NCBI GenBank assembly: GCA_029339195.1
Contig: JAPTJF010000452.1
Span: forward strand, 1 to 50,591
Source of the DNA: Micractinium sp. NFX-FRZ
Taxonomy: Eukaryota > Chlorophyta > Trebouxiophyceae > Chlorellales > Chlorellaceae
Length of the DNA stretch: 50,591 nt
Reading direction: 5' to 3'
Below are positions 11,801 to 20,023 of the stretch, one piece after another (position 1 is the first letter of the stretch; each line of letters opens with the position of its first letter). A program made the translations under genes and the position numbers. Under the pieces are notes generated by a model. It was not told the origin of the DNA. It did not search any database and saw only the letters and a program-made list of their open reading frames with translations.

Positions 11801-13311
11801 GGAAGGCACCGGGGGCGGCCCACTCGGCGGGCAGGCGCCGCCGCGACGCGCGCTGGCCCGCCGCCCCGCTGCCGCCGCCGCCGCGGAAGTACGTTTGCAC
11901 TGCCAGGCGGCGCAGGCGGCGGAAGCCGCGGCCCCCCCAGCCTGCGGGCAGCCCTCCTTGCACTGCAAGTGTGAGCTGCAGCTCCTGTAGAGCTGGCAGC
12001 ACGCGGGGGCTGGCGCCCCACCCGGGGGGCAGCGTGGTGTGCATGTGTGCGAATTGGAGGGTGAGGGAGGCCAGGCGGGGCAGCGCGCCAGGCTGGATGT
12101 CGGGCAGGGGCGGGCCGGGGGCGGAGTCCATCAAAATGTGCAGCCTGCGACGTGGGAGCAGCAAGGGTGGGGAGGAGGGGCAGGGAGGGAGGGTGAGGGT
12201 GGTGGTGATGGTTGAAGGGTGCGTCGTGCAATGCGGGAATGAAGGGGTGTGGTGGGGACTCACGGTGGGCGCCCGTGCCTGCGCCAGCAATGCAAGGCAA
12301 GGCAAGGCAAGGCATGCCTGGTGAAGTTGGCGGGCGGGAAGGCTGCACTGTGGCCCCCCTTGCCGGGTGCGAGCGCGGCTGACTGGGCCGTCAGGGCAGC
12401 ACCACCAACAAGTGAAGAGTGCTTAGGCACACCCAGGATGAGATCGGTACATTGGAGAACGTGCCGCAGCTGCCAGGCTGCTTCCGCCGCCAAGCAGGAG
12501 GCTCACCGTTCAAGGCGGGGGAAGGCACCAGGCGCGGCCCAGGCAGCTGGCAGGCCCGGCCGCAGGCCCCTGGCGCCTGCACTGAGGCTTATCAGCGTGA
12601 AATCCCGCAGCCACTGCAGCTGTGCCAGCTCAGCGGGCAGCTGCCGGGCACCTGCAGCGGTACCGCCCGCTGGCACGGAGACGGTGACGTCGAAGCCCCC
12701 GCCTGTTGGGTCGGTCAAGCGCCTGCGGCGGGGCGTGGTGGGGCGGGGCAGGCAGGCGTGGGGTGAGGGAAGAGGAGCAGGGCAGGCCCTGCCTTCAACA
12801 CGTGGGCTTGCTTGTGAGGGAACAAGGCGGGATCATGCCAGGCAGTCCAGGTTCAGGTCCATGGCAGGCCAGGACTGGGCCAGGCAGCCCGCAAGCCAGT
12901 ACCAAAACAGCCGTCTTCACTCACAACGCAGTGACATGTCCGGCGCGGTTGCACAGGACGCCCGCCCAGGCACAGTGGTGGGTGCTGTCGCCGGTCTGCC
13001 AGCCGGCGAGATTGACAGAGTGCCCCGCGTCGGCCAGCCACTGCCGCAGCGCTCGCAGGATTGCGCCCTCTTCTGCTGTGGCAGGAGGTGTTGGGGTGTC
13101 GGGGTGCGACATGGACCAGGATGCAGGTTGTGAGCAGGATTCAAGCAGGGAAATGCGGCCATGAGCAGCACCAGGAAGGGGCCACCAGCCAGCCCTCCAC
13201 CCGCTCACCCGCCGCCGTTGACGCCGCCGCCGCTGCCGTCGGTTGGAGGCACAGCAGCAGGAGAAGGAGGGAAGATGCCAGTGCTGCTGGCGCAACTGCT
13301 GCCCACCGCAT
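5880..13311 (-). CDS. LRR receptor-like protein kinase (signal peptide, LRRs, one TM helix, TKL-type kinase)
   Basis: Sixteen exons splice in frame to 959 residues: 13311-13209, 13075-12925, 12722-12507, 12144-11707, 11449-11371, 11068-11015, 10690-10521, 10243-10160, 9687-8862, 8653-8555, 8020-7904, 7549-7449, 7082-6999, 6737-6628, 6338-6193, 5981-5880. Residues 1-34 are a signal peptide. Residues 35-85 are a plant-like LRR cap (ILRALRQWL... W...C.W.GV.C). Residues 86-431 carry about eight leucine-rich repeats of the NxLxGxLPxxW type. A transmembrane helix spans about 496-517 and is followed by RRRQR. A low-complexity juxtamembrane segment runs to 707 and the kinase from 708 to 955: GEGSQSMV glycine loop, Lys740 in EVAVK, Asp837 in HSDLKSSN, Asp855 in CDLGLA, APEQ, DMYSFGVLLIEL, and RRPTAAEAL. 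The loop has HSD in place of HRD. The stop is the TGA at 5882-5880; GTGAGC overlapping it could in principle be a donor. Ligand unknown. Confidence 0.93.
8349..8546 (-). repeat. Decayed copies of the kinase subdomain II exon in the next intron
   Basis: Two degenerate copies of the 3' part of exon 10 (encoding ...GRLQGIEVAVK and its donor) lie downstream of the real exon (8653-8555). They are centred near 8350-8395 and 8454-8480. A 23-bp string at 8431-8453 recurs exactly at 8524-8546, a period of 93 bp. A weaker third resemblance is near 8246-8285. Confidence 0.7.
8716..8750 (+). repeat. (GGGGC)n tract in kinase intron 9
   Basis: At least six consecutive GGGGC units lie on the plus strand, inside the intron between the membrane-spanning exon and the first kinase exon. 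Plus-strand DNA has G-quadruplex potential; the transcript carries the C-rich strand. Confidence 0.85.
9888..10175. repeat. Minisatellite in kinase intron 8 built on the exon 8 donor
   Basis: Six or seven units share the core CAGCTGCTGCAGGCTG, with variable 13-28 bp tails. The last unit is the real exon 8 end itself (minus strand TTGCAGCAGCT then GTGAGT at 10159). Two units read CAGCAGCTGTGGGTGC on the minus strand, so they carry donor-like GT sites in the same position as the true one. Confidence 0.8.
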
Positions 13312-14549
13312 ATTGACTGCTCCTGCTCACGCCCGCAGTGGCATTGTTCAGGGACGGAGCAAAGCACGCCAGCAGGGCAGGGCCTGCCGGTGGCGGCCGC
13401 CGGTCACCGATGCCGCTGGTGGCGGCGGAAGTGCGGGGGTGCGGCCCTGCGGCAGGCGTGACTCGCTGGCACCACTCTACACCGTCTGCAGTGTGCAGCG
13501 AGCCTGGAATTGTTCAGGCGCTCTGCCAGGCAAAGTGCCTAGCCGCGCCGCAATTCGCCGGCACCTGCACACGGCGGGTTTCGCGGCCCGGGGACGCTCG
13601 GCGAGGGAGGCCGGTCAATTGTTCATTGTGTGGGGGCAGAAAGGGAACCTCCCGTACCCCACGTGGGGAGTCTTGAAGGGGCGTCCACGGCGAAAAGGCC
13701 TCCAACTGAGATTGCTCCTCCGTGTAGACAAGGCGCAAATCAAATGAGAACGACAGTTCGCACTCAGCAAGGACCCGCCAAGGCGATTCGCGCTTCTGGC
13801 ACCACCTGTGCCCCCTCGCCGGCGGCACCGCCGCCCAGACGCCGCCAGGCCTGGCCACCGCCAGCAGCACGCCCTGTTTGTCACGCTCCCACGGCACAGC
13901 ATCAATCAGGTGCACTCCTACTTGCCAGTAAATGACCAATATGCACACGGATGCGTTTCTGGACTGCTTGCGCAGCAGCATGTCTGCGTCTGCCTCCGGT
14001 GCTGGCACCGCTACCCGCACCTCAACCGGCGGCGCTGCTGTCGGCATCTGCCGCAAACCCCTCTGCTTCGGCCGCTGCAGACAGTTCCCGCCAGGCGGTC
14101 ACGGCTTCCGGTCTCGCCCAGAAAGAGCCACAGCCGCTTAGCTGCAGCAGGCACTGACAGTTGGCAATGCTCGGTGTGCACACGTCGCCAAGGCTGATTG
14201 ACGGCTGGATCGCCATGGCAGGCGCACCATGTGCCACGACACCAGTGGTGAGTAATCACATGCATCCTGGTCAGTTATTTTGACAGAAGCAGTGCTGGGA
14301 ATGCGCCCCGCAGAGCGAGACACAGAGCGAAACACACGCGGCGGCACGTGTGTTGGCCCTACACCAGCACCCCCTGTGCCGGTCTCACACAGGCAAATGA
14401 CTCTGGGCTCGTTACGCACAGCAGCAAGTGCAACTGACGCGTTTGCTCTGTCGGGCGTGCCCAGCGGACATGGCGGGGCCAGGCACCCCATCTCTCCAGC
14501 GTCTGCTGCCTTGGGCGGGCCGCAGCGCAGCGCTAGCAGGCGCTGCCAG
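13312..14549. other. Spacer between receptor-kinase start and the zinc-finger gene, with one doubtful ORF
   Basis: This should hold the kinase promoter and the 3' flank of the zinc-finger gene. A minus-strand frame at 14056-13514 (180 aa, containing CILVIYWQVGVHLIDAVPW and SFSFDLRLVYTEEQ) is less repetitive than typical shadow ORFs. I cannot link it to a family or to exons. At 14504-14534 there is a partial copy of the last coding bases of the zinc-finger gene. Confidence 0.4.
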
Positions 14550-16424
14550 TTAGGAGCCGCCGCCTGCCTGGGGCGGGCCGTAGCGCAGCGCCGTGCTCAT
14601 GAACTCGGCAGCTGCCTCTGGCAGCCCCCGCCCCAGCAGCAGCCGCACACACCGCTCCTGCGTACAAACAACGCAGGAGCGGTGTTTACAACAACGCAGA
14701 GCGGGGAGGCGGGTGGACAAGTCACACTATTGTGAAACAGGCTGACAGGCGGGCAAGCGCTTGTTTGAACAGGCGGCAAAATGTGTGTTTTGATGATTGG
14801 GGCAAGGAAGTAGGCGGGCTGGTGGGAAGGTGGCCGCTCTCAACGCCGAGGACGGGAGGGAGCGGAGAGTGCATGCCACTGCCTGCAACCACAGCACCCA
14901 GCATCTGCCCCCGGCCAGCGCGGCCAGCCAGGCGTGTGTACCCGCACGCCCACCTCCCGCTCACCTTTGCGGCCTGTTCGCCTGGCGGCAGTCTGTGCAT
15001 GAGCGCCACGAAGGAGGCAGACAGGGTGGGGGTGAGGCCCGCAGCGGCGGCCGCAGCGCTGCTGCCCTGCTCCAACAGAAGCTCCAGCAGGCCCTGCTGC
15101 TGTGCACGCTGGGCCTGCCGCGGTGGTGCCTGCGCCCCATGCTGTGCTTGCTCCGCTTGCTGCTCCTGCTGTGGTGCATGGGCCTCCGGCTGCTGCCCCT
15201 GCTGCGCCTGCTGTGGTTTGCGAGCCATCTGCTGGTGCCCCTGCTCGCCGCCGGTCCCACCAGCCTCCTCCTCTTGCCTGGGCTGCACGGCTGCGCCAAC
15301 AGCAGGCGCAGCTGGGAGGGCAGCAGGGAGGGCTGCTGCACCGCGGCTTGTCTGCCCGTTGAGAAACTGCTGCTGCTGCCGCTGGTGGCGACGCTGTGGC
15401 TGCCCCTGTTCCTGCGGTGACTGCTGCTGCTGCCCCTCCCCCTGTTCCTGCTGTGGCTGTTGCTGCTGCTGCCGCTGGCCGTGCCGCTTCTTGGCGGCAC
15501 CAGGACGACGTGCCTCCTCTTGCCAGCCCTGCTGTGCCTCACGCGGGCGCTTGCTGCCAGCAGCCTGCGCTGAGTGTGCTCCGCTGGCTGGCGGGAGGGC
15601 TGCCGCGTGCTGCGCCACCCGCGGCGAGCGCCGGTGGTCGGGCTGCATGTGCAGCAGGCGCCGCGACTGGCGCGGCACTTGTGCCGCCGTGTGCAGCTGC
15701 GGCTGCTTGCGGTGCCCCTGCTCCTGACGCATCTGCTTGCGAATCCTGCGTAGCACCGGTGGCACACCCGCTTCTGCCGGTCGAGCGGGTGGGGCAGGAA
15801 CAACCCGTCTCGCCTGCGGGGGTCGCTGGTGCCACACTCTGGGCAGCGGAACTGCCGACTGCCAGCAACAGCCTGCCCTTGCACTCCTCCTGCAGCGGCG
15901 CCTCCCGCTGTCACATCCGGCACAGCAGCTGCAGCTGCCGCCTCCAAGGCTGCCGCAGCGGCGCCTTTCGCTGCCCCGCCAACGACGTCTTCCACGGCTG
16001 CGTCGTGCACAGCGGCAGCTGCCTGCTCTTCTGCTGGCGCCTCATTTGGCCTGGCTGCAACCGTCCCCTCCCGTGATGGTGCTGTGGGAGACGCAGCACC
16101 CATCTCCAAGGCCACTGCCAGTCCCAGTCCCAGCAGGGGGGCAGCCTGGGCAGCAGGGGTGGGCGGGTGGGCTGGATGGGCGCCGCTGCCACTGCCCGCC
16201 AGCCCTGCGGCGGCAGGCCCCTCACCCTCTGCTCTTCGTGTGTTCGGTCCTGCTAGCTCTCCTGCCCGCACCTGCAGGCGCGGGTGCCTGCTGCTGATGC
16301 GGGCTGGAGGCTGTTGCTGTGCCGGCCTCCCCTCCAGCGCCTGTCCTCGGACGGCCCATTGGGCGGCGTGGCGTGGTGGCTGGCCAGTCATGTCGGTACA
16401 AACGGTGAACTGGGGGCACCGCAA
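14550..16424 (-). CDS. GATA-like zinc-finger protein with apparent internal frameshift
   Basis: Probably a nuclear DNA-binding protein. The first frame (from ATG 16424, start uncertain) encodes an Ala-rich region and a C-x2-C-x23-C-x2-C finger (CPECGTSDPRRRDG ... RVCHRCY), resembling a GATA finger with a longer loop. Right after the last Cys pair, near 15752-15748, the frame that looks coding switches. From there the other frame reads RRIRKQMRQEQ, a basic KRPREAQQGW segment and long Gln-rich runs, to 14965. It splices in phase (donor GTGAGC, acceptor GTACGCAG) to a last exon 14657-14550 ending RLLLGRGLPEAAAEF...GGGS and TAA. The original frame stays open but becomes Ser/Arg noise. The shift needs one base more (or two fewer), so this is a sequence error, a recent mutation or a pseudogene. 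The finger class is tentative. Confidence 0.6.
14651..14683. other. Perfect 13-bp inverted repeat over a splice acceptor
   Basis: ACCGCTCCTGCGT (14651-14663) and its exact reverse complement (14671-14683) are separated by seven bases. On the transcript strand the second arm contains the acceptor ACGCAG and the first seven bases of the final exon of the zinc-finger gene, so the 3' splice site can fold into a hairpin. Confidence 0.85.
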
Positions 16425-17010
16425 TTGGGTTTGCAGCCTTTCGCCTCCTTTGTGGAATTAGGAGAACCTTCTTTCTGGTCTCCTTCGATGTGCCATCTCC
16501 CTGCCTCCTAGGTCCGTGAACAGGCTCCCATTCACGCAAGGGCCACGGCTGGGTGGGTGGGTGGCAGCTGGTTTTGCCGCCGCCATCAGGTCTGTTCAGA
16601 TTGCCATACCAGATTTGATGAGCTGAGGTATGCACATGTGTACAGATGCATCCCAAATTGCCAGAGGCAGCACCAACTGCTGACGCGAGCAGCAACATGT
16701 CCGGCAGTTCGTGCCCTGGGCGATGCCAGGTGTGGGGGGTGCCTGCTGCTCTCCCCTGTACTCGTAAGGCTAGCCACAGTAAGCTCGAGCTTCCCAGCTT
16801 CCCCCAGCAGATGCATCTCCCACGATAACGTGAAGCACTTTGAGACTTTAAGCAAAAATAAAATTGTTCCCAACCGGTAGCGAGCTTGTGAGATGGACAG
16901 GATCGGCAGTTGCAAGGGAAAGGCGCATGGGGCGGCTGGAAGGGCATGGGTGGGTGGGAGGGCGGTGCTGGAACGCATTTGGACCGAACACAGTCAACGT
17001 GCACACACCA
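16425..17010. other. Spacer between zinc-finger gene and mTERF gene
   Basis: The 5' flank of the zinc-finger gene and 3' flank of the mTERF gene, both on the minus strand. The stretch 16840-16870 is locally AT-rich. The overlapping frames have no recognisable features, and an upstream exon for the zinc-finger protein cannot be excluded. Confidence 0.5.
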
Positions 17011-18680
17011 TCATGTCCGCCGTTTCCTGCCGGCGATGCCTTCCTCCGCCTCCGATGCAGCCAGCGCCGCCAGCAGGTCGGATGGCAGAGCTGCCTTCAG
17101 CTGCACAACTTGTGCTGCCGCTGCAGCCTGCAGCTCCTGCCAGGCAGGAAGGGCTTTGAGCCCTGCCTGGAAGGCGTCAAAGTCGGCGCCACAGCCGTGC
17201 TGCCGCAGCAGGCGCAGGAAGTCAGCGTCCGGTGGGACGCACACATCTCGCACGCTAACGAACGCCGGCTCGCCAGGGGCCTCCTGGTTTGCCGGCAGGC
17301 CACGCTGCTGCCGCCACTGCCTCCGAGCGGGCGCCTTTCTCGACACCACCAGCGGCAGCAGGCCGCACTGCTCCAGGTACAACAGGCGCCCCACCAGCCG
17401 CACAGCGCTGTATTGTGCCACATAGCCGGCAAACTCCTCACAAACGTCAGCAGCGGTGAGGCCCACGTGGCGCTCGAGCGCCAGCCAGTTTGCCAGCCGG
17501 TCGGAGGACAGCCAGTTGACAGCCAGCATGTGTGCATTCCTGCGCGCCACCGCCACCGGGTCTGCCACGCCCGCAAGCCGCATCACCTCCAGCGTCGCTT
17601 GCCAATTGCGGCTGCCAACTTTAAGAAAGCCAGGCGAGCTGCCCACCGTTTTCAGCGCCGCCTCCCTGCCAAACACCTGCAACGGGGCGTGGGCAGAGCA
17701 GGGGTGCGGTCGGAGGTCCTTCCATATTCCGGGCCCAACATACCAGAGAGCGCTGCACTCTGGGGTGGAAGTGAACGTGCATGTGTTGCGTTGTGACTCC
17801 CCTAAAGCCCCTGCGCTCACTGCAAACAGCAGCACAGCAGCCTTCAAAAAGAGGTTTTTGACCACTCCACCCTCACGCAAGCACGCGACACCTGCCACTG
17901 ATATACCCACCGCTACGAGCGCCTGGCATCGCTGCCGCAGCGTTGCATCACTGCTGGTAACCACCCTGGGTGCAGAGCGGAGGATTTTGGCAAACAGGGC
18001 GCTGCCGACGCCCAGCTCCTGGTGCAGCAGCTCGTGACGCCCTTCCAGGTGGTCGGGACTCATGCGCAGCAGGCTCCAATCTTCCATCAGGCCTGCCACT
18101 ATTTCCCCATTGCTCAGGCCCCACGTCTCCCGCAGGTTGACTGCGCGCTTGTCCAGAGTGCCGCCGTCAGCGTACAACAGGGTGGCCGCTGACGGCTGCC
18201 CCCTTAGCAACCCGCCCAGCTGCCGCTTGCCTGACTCGCTGCCTTTGCCGCCAGCGGACGTGCACAGCGCCACCAGCACGTCAATGGCTGGCTGAAAGCT
18301 GCGCGTGCCCGCTGCTGCTGGTTGCTGCTCAAAGCACTTGCCAGCCTGTGAAGCCGTCAGTCCAAGGTGATGCAGTTGCTCAAACAGCACCGCCGCCCGC
18401 TGCGCTACCGGCAAGCTGAACAGCAGTGGGCAGCGCACCACCAGCCGCGCCAGCTGCTGCTGCCCCATGCCCAGGCTGCGTAGGTGTACCGCCACCCCGC
18501 TGCCCCAATCTAACATACCCTGTTGCCGTATGCCTGGCAGCTTGGCCATTCCCTGCTGCACCGCTGAGCTGGGCAGCCCCAGGCTGAGCGCCAGCTGCGC
18601 CGCATCGTAGTCGGGTGCTTCAATGGGGCGCCTGCCAAGCTTCTTCTTCTTCGTCTCCGCTTGAAGCTGCGCTGCTTCAA

Positions 18681-18723
<43 letters not shown>

Positions 18724-19023
18724 GCTGCTGCTGCTGCTTCCAAGGCTGCTGCTGTCCTTGGCCTGCTCACTGCTGCTGCTGCCCGCCGCAACGCTGCGTC
18801 CCCAGGTCGGCCGCTGCCCAAGGCGGCGCCGCTGCGGTGGCAGCGGCCGGGATGACTGCCATGTGGGGGAGAGGAATGAGGCCTGCAGTTGGAACCAACA
18901 AGATGTGTCAGCGAGTAGCGGAGCTCGCCAGCGCTGGTTCTGGTGACAGATTTTGGCAGGGCCCCTTCCAGGGCGGCAGGCAGCTTTGCCGACGGCACCC
19001 TGCAGCGGCCTGCTGACACTCAA
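17011..19023 (-). CDS. mTERF-family organelle protein
   Basis: Mitochondrial transcription termination factor family; such proteins bind organelle nucleic acids and affect transcription, splicing or ribosome assembly in mitochondria or chloroplasts. The open frame from 19023 to 17011 would be 670 aa. A GTGGGT donor at 17910 and a GTTGCAG acceptor ending at 17677 define a 234-bp intron, a multiple of three without a stop. I prefer exons 19023-17911 and 17676-17011 (592 aa). Joining them gives QALVA then VFGREAALKTV, the usual helix-pair spacing. The N-terminus is basic and Ser-rich, like a transit peptide, with a poly-Ser tract and KKKKLGRRP. mTERF-type helix pairs are seen around RLVVRCPLLFSLP, LMEDWSLLRMSPDHL and KILRSAPRVVTSS. 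Target organelle not determinable. Confidence 0.85.
18680..18745. repeat. CTG/CAG trinucleotide tract encoding poly-serine
   Basis: An almost pure GCT/CTG run on the plus strand reads AGC on the coding strand and encodes about a dozen consecutive serines in the N-terminal region of the mTERF protein, outside the conserved repeats. Confidence 0.9.
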
Positions 19024-20023
19024 GCCTGGCGCTTGCTAGCGCGCTCATTGCGAGCGCAAATGCACTCGTCTCTCGCATGACAGCTCAGGCGGGGCAGCAG
19101 GCCCCTCGAGGCGAGAGCCGTTCACACAAGCGTGCCCACCTGCGGCGCCTGATGGTGCATGCCGCGCAGCAGCTCAAATGAGGTGCCTGCATTGTGATGT
19201 AACAGCCGCTGGCTGAACAGGGCCCCCGTGGCGAGGGAGAGCATCTGGCACGAGCCGGCGAAGCCTTCGGGACGCTTCACTGCGCCGTTCCAGTCGGGAG
19301 CTAACGCCGACGGTCTGCGATGAGCAAGCTGAAGCATCAAAGCACTCGACAGCCCCCGCCACATGAGCAGGTGGCGGCAGCGGGCGCATCGCCGCTGCCC
19401 ACCCCATGTGCAGACGTGATGCAGACACGCACACACAAGCAGGCGTGCAAGCAGCAGCCAAGAGTGCCACCTGCGGCCTCCAAACCGTCAGCGAATACGT
19501 CATCCACTGCATGGCGCACCGCGCCGCACTCTCCAGAAGAGCGGCCCATCCACAAGATGCACCGTCGGCTCAACCCGCGTGCAGGTGTTTCAGCCTGTTC
19601 GTAATGGGCACGGTGGCAATCTAGGCACAGCCAAGGCACGCTTCATGCCGCCAACCACGCACTGCCGCACACGCGCGCTGCACATTGCCGGCCGGATGCA
19701 TCACACCCAGCACCCACATGCCGGCACCCTCGTGCCCAACTGGTGCCGCAGCACTGCTTCCTTGTTCCACACTGGAGAGGCCTCCTGCTGCATGATTAAA
19801 TTGCAGTGGCCTGGCAGCGGCAGTGCGGGGGCGGGAAGCAGATGTGCTGGTGGCATGCTGCGCACGCCACCGGTGGTATGGCCGGGCCACCACCTGCCTT
19901 CCCTCCAGTCCTGCTGGGCCCACGGGCAGGGTGCCTGCCTGCCTGCCCTCAGGGTTTGCTGCCTGCCGGCATGTGTGGCCAGACAGAGGCCTGCCTGCTG
20001 GCCAGCAAGCCTGCAGCCCGCTC
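19024..20023. other. Spacer between mTERF gene start and UBE4 3' end
   Basis: One kilobase with several overlapping short frames on both strands, none with a recognised domain. Two minus-strand pieces (around 19639-19480 with CLDCHRAHYEQ, and 19320-19122 with LFSQRLLHHNAGTSFELLRGMHH) look less random. I could not join them with matching splice phases, so no gene is called. Confidence 0.45.

Noticed and set aside
13514..14056. 180-residue minus-strand frame in the kinase promoter region
   Set aside because: Composition is somewhat protein-like, but there is no recognisable family, no splice partner and no poly(A) signal. Mentioned in the spacer entry only.
14732..15727. 331-residue Cys-rich plus-strand open frame
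   Set aside because: It is the antisense of the CAG/Gln-rich exon of the zinc-finger gene. The Cys richness is just GCT/TGC repeat in another frame.
19122..19639. Possible two-exon gene (CLDCHRAHYEQ ... LFSQRLLHHN)
   Set aside because: No combination of GT donor and AG acceptor joined the two pieces in phase.
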